Of a stretch of DNA of 43,782 nucleotides, positions 25,710 to 37,268 are shown in pieces; the stretch's first letter is position 1, and each line of letters begins with the position of its first letter. Both the position numbers and the translations under genes were made by a program. Under the pieces are notes generated by a model, which saw only the letters and a list, made by a program, of their open reading frames with translations, was not told where the DNA came from and ran no database searches. Location: positions 1 to 43,782 of the forward strand of contig NZ_CAKLBV010000042.1 in the NCBI RefSeq assembly GCF_920984675.1, written 5' to 3'. The DNA comes from Methylobacterium sp. Leaf118 (lineage in GTDB: Bacteria > Pseudomonadota > Alphaproteobacteria > Rhizobiales > Beijerinckiaceae).

Positions 25710-27704
25710 TCACGCCGCCGACGCCACCGCCGGCGAGATCTGCTTGCGGGCCCGCTTGTCCTCGGTGGTGCCGAGGAAGGCCTGGGCCTCCTCCTTGCGC
25801 TCGAAGACGTGGGGGGCGACGCCGCGCTTGGTCAGGGCCTCCTCCATCTTGAGACGCAGGAACGCGCTGGTCGCGTAACGGGTGGTGGTGCCGTAGTAAT
25901 TCGCCTGGAGGTACTGGATCATCCCGGCATAGTCGTCGAACAGGTTCTCGTTGAGCCGGAATCCGTCGTGGTTGATCACGGCGTTGACCCGCTGGCCGGC
26001 CTTGCGGCAGGCCTCGACGATGGTCAGGCGCAATTCGTCCATGTCGCTCTTCACCCGGCAATACCAGCCTTCGAGGTTGATGAAGAGGATGTTGCGCTCG
26101 CCGTCGTAGCTGACGCGCGACTTGAGATCGAGGTTCAGCAGATCGGAGAGCAACTCCATCGGCTCATCGCGAAAAATGCGGGCGTCCATCGGCACCGGAT
26201 TGCGCACCACGGGCGCGAAATCCATGTGGGCGAGGATGTCGCGCTCGACATCGATGCCGGGGGCGACCTCGATCAGCTCGAGCCCCTCGGGCGTCAGCTG
26301 GAAGACGCAGCGCTCGGTCACGTAGATCACCGGCTGGGAGCGCTCGACCGCGTAGGGACCGGAGAAGGTGTTCTGCTGGACCTGGGTGACGAACTTGCGG
26401 GCCCGTCCCTCCTTGACGATCTTCACCTGCCCGTCCTGGACGGCGATCTCCAGGCCGCCCGCCGTGAAGGTGCCGGCGAAGACGACCGAGCGGGCGTTCT
26501 GCGAGATGTTGATGAAGCCGCCGCAGCCGTTGAGCTTGCCGCCGAACTTCGAGGTGTTGACGTTGCCGGCGCCGTCGCACTCGGCCATGCCGAGGCAGGT
26601 CATGTCGAGGCCGCCGCCGTCGTAGAAGTCGAACATCTGGTTCTGGTCGATGATGCAGTCGGCATTCGTAGCCGCGCCGAAGCTCGACCCCGAGGCCAGC
26701 ACGCCGCCGACCGCCCCGGCCTCCGTCGTCAGGGTGATGTAGGGGGTGATTTTTTCTTCGTTCGCGACGGAGGAGATGCCTTCGGGCGCCCCGACGCCGA
26801 GGTTGACCACGCCGTTGGGCGGCAGCTCGAAGGCGGCGCGGCGGGCGATGATCTTGCGCTCGTTGAGGGGCATCCGCTTGATGCCGGTGACGGGCACGCG
26901 GATCTGCCCGGCGAGGGCGGGGTCGTGCATCACGCCGTAGTTCATGCGGTGCATCTCGGGCTCGGCCAGCACCACGCAATCGACGAGGATGCCGGGCACC
27001 CGCACATCCTTCGGCAGCAGGAAGCCGTCATCGACGATGCGCTCGACCTGGGCGATGACGATGCCGCCGTTGTTGCGCGCCGCCATCGCCTGGGCGAGGC
27101 AGTCGAGGGTCAGCGCCTCCTTCTCGAAGGAGAGGTTGCCCGACGGGTCGGCCGAGGTGGCGCGGATGAAGGCCACGTCGATCTTGGTGGCGGTGTAGAA
27201 CAGCCACTCCTCGCCATCGACCTCGACCAGCTTGACGATGTCGTCGGTGGTCAGATCGTTGACCTTGGCGCCGCCGTGGCGCGGATCGACGTAGGTCTTC
27301 AGCCCCACCTTGGAGAACAGGCCCGGCTGACCGGCGGCACAGGCGCGGTAGAGCTGCGAGATGACGCCCTGGGGCAGGTTGTAGCCGCGGATCAGGTTAT
27401 TTTGCGCGGCCTGCGCGACCTTGGGCATGCGCCCGAAATTGGCGGCGATGACCCGCGACAGCAGCCCGTCATGGTGCAGGCGGCCGGTGCCGAGCCCCTT
27501 CGAATCGCCCGCGCCCGCCGTCATGATGAGGGTGAGGCCGCGCGGGCTCCCGGTCTCGACGAAGCGCGCCTCCAGGGCCGCGTGCAGCGCCTCGGGGATG
27601 CAGCTCTGGACGAAGCCCGTCGTCGTCAGGACATCGTTCTCGCGGATCAGCGCGATCGCTTCCTCGGCCGTGATGACCTTGTTCTTCTTCATCGCGCCCG
27701 CCAT
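25710..27704 (-). CDS. Acyl-CoA:acetate/3-ketoacid CoA transferase
   Basis: This 664-aa class I CoA transferase swaps CoA between short-chain acids (acetate, propionate, acetoacetate and similar); the exact pair is not predictable. The alpha-like half starts MKKNKVITAEEAIALIRENDVLTTTGF (landmark A-L-I-x-x-x-D) and includes GAGDSKGLGTGRLHH. The beta-like half has the catalytic glutamate in GVGAPEGISSV (Glu308) and the S-G-S-S-F-G-A block. It is longer than E. coli YdiF (531 aa), with about 110 extra C-terminal residues. The ATG at 27704 is preceded by GGAGGA. It is monocistronic, with an unusual TGCA-rich upstream region that may bind a fatty-acid/PHB-type regulator. Confidence 0.88.
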   Translation of the reverse strand: MAGAMKKNKVITAEEAIALIRENDVLTTTGFVQSCIPEALHAALEARFVETGSPRGLTLIMTAGAGDSKGLGTGRLHHDGLLSRVIAANFGRMPKVAQAAQNNLIRGYNLPQGVISQLYRACAAGQPGLFSKVGLKTYVDPRHGGAKVNDLTTDDIVKLVEVDGEEWLFYTATKIDVAFIRATSADPSGNLSFEKEALTLDCLAQAMAARNNGGIVIAQVERIVDDGFLLPKDVRVPGILVDCVVLAEPEMHRMNYGVMHDPALAGQIRVPVTGIKRMPLNERKIIARRAAFELPPNGVVNLGVGAPEGISSVANEEKITPYITLTTEAGAVGGVLASGSSFGAATNADCIIDQNQMFDFYDGGGLDMTCLGMAECDGAGNVNTSKFGGKLNGCGGFINISQNARSVVFAGTFTAGGLEIAVQDGQVKIVKEGRARKFVTQVQQNTFSGPYAVERSQPVIYVTERCVFQLTPEGLELIEVAPGIDVERDILAHMDFAPVVRNPVPMDARIFRDEPMELLSDLLNLDLKSRVSYDGERNILFINLEGWYCRVKSDMDELRLTIVEACRKAGQRVNAVINHDGFRLNENLFDDYAGMIQYLQANYYGTTTRYATSAFLRLKMEEALTKRGVAPHVFERKEEAQAFLGTTEDKRARKQISPAVASAA

Positions 27705-27819
27705 CCTCGCTTCCTCCGGTGCGGCGGGGCGGTTGTTCCGCCGCTCGCCGTGTCCGCCATCCCGTGATCGAAGACCCGCGGCCCCGGACGATGTCCGGCC
27801 CGCATGGTCGATTGAATAT

Positions 27820-27875
27820 TGCATGCATTTGTCACTGCAGTGCATCAAAGAAGTGCGGCACTGCAAGAAACTGCA
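27820..27875 (-). promoter_or_regulatory. TGCA-rich putative operator upstream of the CoA transferase
   Basis: TGCA occurs six times in 56 bases (27820, 27824, 27836, 27841, 27862, 27872), including the palindrome CACTGCAGTG at 27834-27843. The cluster lies 115-170 bases before the start codon in locally A/T-richer DNA. TGC/GCA-rich operators are known for the PhaR regulator of polyhydroxybutyrate metabolism, so a related regulator may act here. This is inference. Confidence 0.45.
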
Positions 27876-27980
27876 TGTCTTGCTTGACAAGATAGCGCGA
27901 AACTGTGCTGGGGCACGCCTGAAAAACTCTTCGTGTCCCCGTGAGAAAAATTGGGCTGCGGCGGGATTCGGCAAGGGCTG

Positions 27981-28057
27981 GGGCAAGAGCCGGGCAAGGG
28001 CTGGGCAAAGGGCCAGGCAACGGGCCAGGCGACGGGCCAGGCGACGGGCCAGGACTG
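27981..28057. repeat. Short tandem repeats upstream of the crp-like gene
   Basis: Copies of a 12-bp unit GGGCCAGGCGAC start at 28010, 28022, 28034 and (partial) 28046. They are preceded by 11-bp GGGCAAGRGCY units from 27981. The array ends about 20 bases before the TGTGA-type operator, so copy number could alter promoter spacing or bending. Confidence 0.7.
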
Positions 28058-28075
28058 CCGCGCGGGTCCCCTGTC

Positions 28076-28091
28076 TGTGAGCCGTGTCACG
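28076..28091 (+). promoter_or_regulatory. CRP-type operator upstream of the crp-like gene
   Basis: TGTGA-GCCGTG-TCACG matches the E. coli CRP palindrome TGTGA-N6-TCACA with one change in the last base. It lies 85 bases before the regulator start. The same half-sites and flank (TCACGGA) recur before the RTX gene. Autoregulation is the simplest reading. Confidence 0.65.
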
Positions 28092-28176
28092 GACGCGCGC
28101 GCGCGGTTAGGCTTCGGTTCGGCGGTCATCGCGCGCCTTGATTCGCGACGATCCCCGACGCCCGGGAGGCCGGACC

Positions 28177-28893
28177 ATGCGCGCCCCGACTCTCAGCCCG
28201 CCCTCGCCCGCCGCGGCGGGGCCACCGCGCGACCTCGCGCGGCTGCTCGCCGTCAACCCGTTCTTCGCCAGTCTCGGGGCGGAGGCGGTCGCGGCGCTGG
28301 CGACCCTGTGCGTGACGCGCCGGCTGGAGGCGGGCCAGACCCTGTTCCACAAGGGCGACCCGGGCGACGCCCTCTACGCGATCCGCCGCGGGCAGGTGCG
28401 GATCGTGGCCGAGACGAGGGACGGGCGCAGCACGACCCTCAACTTGCTGGGCCCCGGCGACGTGTTCGGCGAGGTGGCGCTCCTCGATGGCGAGCCCCGC
28501 ACCGCGACGGCGGTCGCGGCGGAGGCGACCGAATTGTTCGCGATCCTGCGGCGCGACCTCCTCGTCCTGATCGAGCGGCAGCCGGCGATCGCGATCCGGC
28601 TCGTCGAGTTCCTGTGCGCCCGCATCCGCTGGCTGAGCCGGCGGGCGGAGGAGGCCGCCTTCCTGCCCCTGGAGCAGCGGCTCCTCCGCCGCCTCGCCGG
28701 CCTGTGCGAGGATTACGGCAGCGAGATCGCGGTCTCGCAGGAGGAGCTGGCCCTGTTCGTGGGAGCGGCGCGCGAGAGCGTGAACCGCCAGCTCCAGGCC
28801 TGGAAGCGGACGGGGCTGATCGCCCTGGGGCGTGGGCGCATCCGGATTCTCGATCGGGACGAACTGGCCCGACGGGCCCAGGCGGGAGGGTGA
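28177..28893 (+). CDS. Crp/Fnr family transcriptional regulator
   Basis: This 238-aa regulator has an N-terminal cyclic-nucleotide-binding domain and a C-terminal winged helix. The ATG at 28177 has GGGAGG seven bases upstream. The phosphate-binding cassette reads FGEVALLDGEPRTATAVA, retaining the G-E and R-T that hold cAMP in CRP. No cysteine cluster for an Fe-S centre is present, arguing against FNR. The recognition helix contains A-R199-E200-S-V-N-R204, aligning with the Arg-Glu-x-x-x-Arg of E. coli CRP that reads TGTGA. It overlaps operationally with the next two genes (one-base gap to the FecR-domain gene), forming an operon with its own presumed cyclase. Confidence 0.9.
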   Translation: MRAPTLSPPSPAAAGPPRDLARLLAVNPFFASLGAEAVAALATLCVTRRLEAGQTLFHKGDPGDALYAIRRGQVRIVAETRDGRSTTLNLLGPGDVFGEVALLDGEPRTATAVAAEATELFAILRRDLLVLIERQPAIAIRLVEFLCARIRWLSRRAEEAAFLPLEQRLLRRLAGLCEDYGSEIAVSQEELALFVGAARESVNRQLQAWKRTGLIALGRGRIRILDRDELARRAQAGG

Positions 28894-28894
28894 C

Positions 28895-33656
<4,762 letters not shown>

Positions 33657-34247
33657 CTCCGGGAGGCTCCACAGAGCCCCCCACCGAGCCCCCACCGAGC
33701 CCCCCATGGCGAAACGCCGCCGCGGCGACGGTTGCCCGCGGCGGCGCCACCCTCTACATCGGCCCTCCCCGTGGCCGATGCGCCCGATGGTTTCGCGAGC
33801 CCTCTCGGGCCGGCGTGGCGGCGGGGCCGGTAGTGACGGGGCGGTGCGGACCAGTTCTCTGCGCCATTCCTGTGAGGCTCAGTGGGCCGAGTCGCTGCAG
33901 GCGTGTCGGGAGCGCGGGGAACAGGAACCGCGACCTCGGCGCATGGCCCACCTGTCTTGCTGGCCTCGCCGGCCTGTCTTGGTCCCCCAGTCTTGGCCCC
34001 CACTCTTGGCTCCTTGCCGGCCGCGACGGCCTGCATGCATCGGCCGTCCGGCGGGCCTGGGCTGGGCTGGGCTGGGCTGGGCTGGGCTGGGCTGGGCTGG
34101 GCTGGGCTGGGCTGGGCTGGGCTGGGCTGGGCGAAGGGTGACGGACGGGTCAAAGAAATCCGGACAATTCGAGGCGTTTTCTGAAAGGAACCGAGGGGCC
34201 TCCCCGGATAGCCTGTCGGAGGAACGTCCCGAGAGACCGCACCCGTC
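33657..34247. other. Gene-free repeat region between aatA and the small protein gene
   Basis: I find no credible gene in these 591 bases although several frames stay open. It begins with two or three CACCGAGCCCCC units (33676-33705) and a GCCGCCGCGG hairpin-forming stretch. Three imperfect copies of GTCTTGGCCCCCA occur around 33978-34015. The (CTGGG)15 microsatellite fills 34057-34131. The last 115 bases are a little A/T-richer and probably hold the promoter of the small gene. Confidence 0.5.
34057..34131. repeat. Pentanucleotide microsatellite (CTGGG) x 15
   Basis: Fifteen uninterrupted copies of CTGGG occupy 75 bases. The unit length is not a multiple of three, the type of tract that changes length by slipped-strand mispairing. 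It lies 117 bases before the start of the 98-aa protein, so it is positioned to affect a promoter or leader rather than a clear coding frame. The G-rich plus strand could also fold into a quadruplex. Confidence 0.95.
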
Positions 34248-34544
34248 ATGGCCCGCCCCGCCCACCGCATCGCCGCCCGCCAGTACCTGCCGGAAAGCAA
34301 GCTGGAAGACCTGGTGAATTCGCTCCGCCGCCTCGCCAACCACCGCGGCCTGGTGCGCAAGGAGATCACCAGCCCGATGCTGCTGCGCCTCCTGCCGGGC
34401 CCGCGGCGCGGGGATCCGTTCGCCTACGAGAGCGACCTGCGCCGGCGCCTCGTCGAGGCCGATCTCGACCTGGACCGGATCACCTACCTCCTGTCCCATG
34501 TCGAGCAGGAGATCGGCGTCGCCCACGCCCGGCTCGCCGGCTGA
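34248..34544 (+). CDS. Small conserved-looking protein of unknown function
   Basis: I do not recognise this 98-aa product. Strong third-position G/C bias and a single clean frame from ATG 34248 to TGA support a real gene. It is predicted all-helical, basic overall (many Arg/Lys in the first half), with amphipathic stretches LEDLVNSLRRLANHRG, SPMLLRLLPGPRRGDPF and DLRRRLVEADLDLDRITYLL, and no signal peptide or cysteines. There is no good ribosome site in front. It is convergent with the gsp cluster (6-bp gap). The (CTGGG)15 tract lies just upstream and could vary its expression. Confidence 0.6.
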   Translation: MARPAHRIAARQYLPESKLEDLVNSLRRLANHRGLVRKEITSPMLLRLLPGPRRGDPFAYESDLRRRLVEADLDLDRITYLLSHVEQEIGVAHARLAG

Positions 34545-34550
34545 CCCGCC

Positions 34551-34997
34551 TTACGGCGTCCCCCCGGCAGGGAACGGCGCGAGCCGGACGGTCTCGACCT
34601 CGACGGGCCGACCCCGCACGGTCGTGACCGCGATGCGCACCCGCAGGGGACGCCAGCGCGGGCCCTCCTCCTGGGCCGGCGGGGCGGCCTCCGCGCCGGG
34701 CTCCCCCGGCAGGGCGGGCAGCGGCAAATCGAGGCTCTCGAGGGCGATGCGCCAGCGCCGTCCGTCGGTGACGCCCTCCCGCGCGCCGGCGGCGACCGCG
34801 GCCGGGGTCAGGGGCTCCGCCAGCAGGGAGCGGGCGAGCCGCTCCGCCGCGCTGCGGTCCTCGATCGCCGCCCAGCCCACCCGCGACTGAATCAGCCCGC
34901 GCTGCACGACGAGGCTGATCGCGGCCACGACCGCGAAGGCGACGAGCGCCTCGATCAGCGTGAAGCCGTCGCGCGCCCGGGTCCGCCCTGCGGTCAT
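34551..34997 (-). CDS. Type II secretion minor pseudopilin, GspI-like
   Basis: This 148-aa prepilin has a short basic leader ending in G11 and the processed start F12-T-L-I-E16-A-L-V-A-F, the class III signal cleaved and methylated by prepilin peptidases. A hydrophobic helix of about 20 residues and a soluble beta-rich domain follow. The leader and E-A-L-V-A-F resemble GspI more than GspH or GspJ, but the subtype is a judgement. It is the last visible gene of the operon, 11 bp after gspG. Minor pseudopilins cap the pseudopilus tip. Confidence 0.75.
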   Translation of the reverse strand: MTAGRTRARDGFTLIEALVAFAVVAAISLVVQRGLIQSRVGWAAIEDRSAAERLARSLLAEPLTPAAVAAGAREGVTDGRRWRIALESLDLPLPALPGEPGAEAAPPAQEEGPRWRPLRVRIAVTTVRGRPVEVETVRLAPFPAGGTP

Positions 34998-35008
34998 GGG
35001 GGGCGCGC

Positions 35009-35452
35009 CTATTCCTTGCCGATCATGCCGGGGCCGCGCTGGCCGTCGGCGCCGAGCGAGACGATGGCGTAGGGGCCCGCCTTGCCCGGCGCGCGGTACT
35101 CGTAGGGGCGGCCCCAGGGGTCGGCGGGCACGTTCGCCTGCTTCAGATAGGGCCCGCTCCAGGCCTCCGCCGCGGGCGGGCGCCGCACCAGGGCGTCGAG
35201 GCCCTCGCTGGTGGAGGGATAGCGGCCGTTGTCGAGGAAGTAGAGGTCCAGGGCCGAGGAGAAGGACTCGATCTGGAGCCGGGCGGTCTTTTCGCGAGAA
35301 CTGCCGAGATAGCCGAGCACGCGGGGACCGGCGAGCCCCATGACGAGGCCGAGGATCACGAGCACGACGAGGAGCTCGACCAGGGTGAAGCCGCCGCGGG
35401 GGTCGCGGGGGCCGGACCGGTCGCGGCGGAGGACGGCGGGAAAGCGGGACAT
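35009..35452 (-). CDS. gspG: Type II secretion major pseudopilin GspG
   Basis: This 147-aa major subunit of the periplasmic pseudopilus acts as the piston/screw of the T2SS. The leader is long and basic (residues 1-21, RGG) and is followed by F22-T-L-V-E26-L-L-V-V-L-V-I-L-G, with the invariant Glu+5. The C-terminal domain includes YFLDNGRYPSTSEGLDALV and the Ca2+-site region PYLKQANVPADPWGRPYEY, diagnostic of GspG. It follows gspF by 19 bp. Confidence 0.93.
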   Translation of the reverse strand: MSRFPAVLRRDRSGPRDPRGGFTLVELLVVLVILGLVMGLAGPRVLGYLGSSREKTARLQIESFSSALDLYFLDNGRYPSTSEGLDALVRRPPAAEAWSGPYLKQANVPADPWGRPYEYRAPGKAGPYAIVSLGADGQRGPGMIGKE

Positions 35453-35471
35453 GGACGGACCTTGAGACCTC

Positions 35472-36683
35472 TCACATCAGCATGTCGTTGATGCTCATCA
35501 GCGCGGTCATCACCGAGATGATCAGCCACGCGATCAGCACGCTCACCAGAACCATCACCGCCGGACCGACCACGGCGATGACTCGGCCGAGGGCCGCGTC
35601 GAGCTTGACCTCGTAGAACACGGCGACGCGGCTTGCACTGTCGGCGAGGTCGCCCGCCTCCTCGCCGACGCGCAGCATCTGCACCACGTGGCGCGGAAAC
35701 AGCTTGCCCCGGGACAGCGCCTCGGACAGGCGCCGGCCCTGGCGCACCTCGGCGGTCACCCGGTCGATCTCGGCGGCGGCCCCCGGCAGGCGGACCACGC
35801 CGCGCAGGAGGCGCAGGCCCGTGGAGATGTCGACTCCGTTGCGCACCAGGATGGCGAGGGTGCGGCAGAAGGTGACGGTGAGTTCGTGCGCCAGCACCGT
35901 TCGGGTGACCGGCAGGGCCGCGATCAGGCGTAGCCAGAGGCCGCGCTCGCGCCCGAAACGGTTCACCAGCATGGCCGCCCCGAGGGCCGCGGCCATGCCG
36001 ATCACCACCGCGTCGAGGTTGCGGTTGAGGAAGGCCGACATGTTGAACACCACGAGCGCGCTCGGGTCGATCCGCTCGCGGAACCCCTGCAGCGCCACCT
36101 CGAATTTCGGGATCAGGTAGATCATCACGAAGAACAGCACCGCCACCGCGGCGGCGACGAGGAAGAGCGGGTAGGCGATCGCCGAGACGAAGCGCTTCCT
36201 CAGCCGCTCGCCCCGCTGGCGCTCGGTGGCGAGCGCGGTGAGCGCCTCCTCCAGGCGGCCCGCGGTCTCGGCGACCTCGACCATCTTCACGTAGATCGGC
36301 GGGAACAGGCGCGGATGCTCGGCCAGCGCTTGGGACAGGCTCTTGCCGTGCGAGAGGGCCGCGTGGAGTTCGCGCAGCACCGCCACGAGCCAGCGCTTGC
36401 TCTCCATCTGGACGAGGATCGCCAGCGCCTCGTTGAGGGCCACGCCGCCCTTGAGCAGCATGGCGAGATCGAGCGTCAGGGCGGTGATCTCGTCCGGGCG
36501 CGGCTCCGGCGTCAGGAGATCGCGCCAGGCGCGCCCCGCCGCCGCGGGCCGGAGCGTCGCCGCGATCGGGGTCCAGCCGCTGCGGTCGAGCTGGGCCATC
36601 ACCTCGGCACGGGTCTCGGCCTCCATCGTGCCCGAGAGGAGCTTTCCGGACGCGTCGAGGGCCTGGTACTCGAACGCGGGCAT
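35472..36683 (-). CDS. gspF: Type II secretion inner-membrane platform protein GspF
   Basis: This 403-aa polytopic platform protein interacts with the GspE ATPase and GspL. It has two homologous GspF/PilC domains (about residues 70-190 and 270-395), each followed by helices; three membrane segments are visible near 170-195, 220-245 and 375-395. Landmarks are MPAFEYQALDASGKLLSG at the start, KGGVALNEALAILVQMES, VEVAETAGRLEEAL and LRVGEEAGDLADSASRVA. Its ATG overlaps the prepilin peptidase stop (TGATG), indicating coupling. Confidence 0.94.
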   Translation of the reverse strand: MPAFEYQALDASGKLLSGTMEAETRAEVMAQLDRSGWTPIAATLRPAAAGRAWRDLLTPEPRPDEITALTLDLAMLLKGGVALNEALAILVQMESKRWLVAVLRELHAALSHGKSLSQALAEHPRLFPPIYVKMVEVAETAGRLEEALTALATERQRGERLRKRFVSAIAYPLFLVAAAVAVLFFVMIYLIPKFEVALQGFRERIDPSALVVFNMSAFLNRNLDAVVIGMAAALGAAMLVNRFGRERGLWLRLIAALPVTRTVLAHELTVTFCRTLAILVRNGVDISTGLRLLRGVVRLPGAAAEIDRVTAEVRQGRRLSEALSRGKLFPRHVVQMLRVGEEAGDLADSASRVAVFYEVKLDAALGRVIAVVGPAVMVLVSVLIAWLIISVMTALMSINDMLM

Positions 36684-37264
36684 CAGGCGAAGAGGGCCGC
36701 GAGCCAGCCGAGCACCAGGGCGGGCGCCAGCACCGCGCCGAAGGCCAGCCGCGCCTCGATGGTCTCGACGCCGGGGACCGCGAGCGCGCGGCGTCCGAGC
36801 AGCAGGACGATGCCGACGAGGCTCGCCCCGAGCAGGCACCACGCGAAGCCGCCCGTCCCGACCAGGATCCCGCCGGCGGCGGCGAGCTTCACGTCGCCGA
36901 GCCCGATCCCGTCCTGTCCGCGGCGGCGATAATAGATCTCCCGCAGCACCCACAGGGCGCCGCCGCACAGGAGCGCGTCGAGGCCGAGCAGGGCGAAGGT
37001 GGAGGGCAGGCCCTCGCCCGCCTCGCCGGCCGCCGCCACCCGCCACGCCACCCCGACCAGTGCCAGAGCCAGCGTCGCGCTGTCGGGGATGGTGAAGTCG
37101 GTCAGGTCCTGCCAGGCGATGCGCCCGGCGAGCAGGACGAGGGCGAGGGCGGCGGGGGCGAGCCCCGCCGGGCCGGTGCCGAGGAGCAGGGGAGCGAGCG
37201 AACCGAGGCCCGCCACGATCAGGCAGGCCGGACCGTGATCGTCCGCGGTGACGGGCCGGGCCAT
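36683..37264 (-). CDS. Prepilin peptidase (A24 family), lacking the methyltransferase domain
   Basis: This 193-aa membrane aspartyl protease removes prepilin leaders. The two catalytic motifs are present: D53-L-T-D56-F-T-I-P after the second helix and G-L-G-D124-V-K-L in the fourth region. About six hydrophobic helices are visible. GspO/PilD enzymes are around 270-290 residues and carry an N-terminal methyltransferase with paired cysteines; that part is missing, as in TadV/CpaA-type peptidases. It lies in the gsp operon, between gspD (4-bp gap) and gspF, so its substrates are presumably the GspG/GspI pseudopilins. Confidence 0.88.
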   Translation of the reverse strand: MARPVTADDHGPACLIVAGLGSLAPLLLGTGPAGLAPAALALVLLAGRIAWQDLTDFTIPDSATLALALVGVAWRVAAAGEAGEGLPSTFALLGLDALLCGGALWVLREIYYRRRGQDGIGLGDVKLAAAGGILVGTGGFAWCLLGASLVGIVLLLGRRALAVPGVETIEARLAFGAVLAPALVLGWLAALFA

Positions 37265-37268
37265 GGCG

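Noticed and set aside
27981..28057. Possible CRISPR array
   Set aside because: Units are 11-12 bp and contiguous with no unique spacers, and no cas genes are present.
33706..34317. Open frames through the CTGGG array encoding G-L-G-W-A repeats
   Set aside because: A 5-bp repeat without stops keeps every frame open; flanking codon use is not gene-like and there is no ribosome site.
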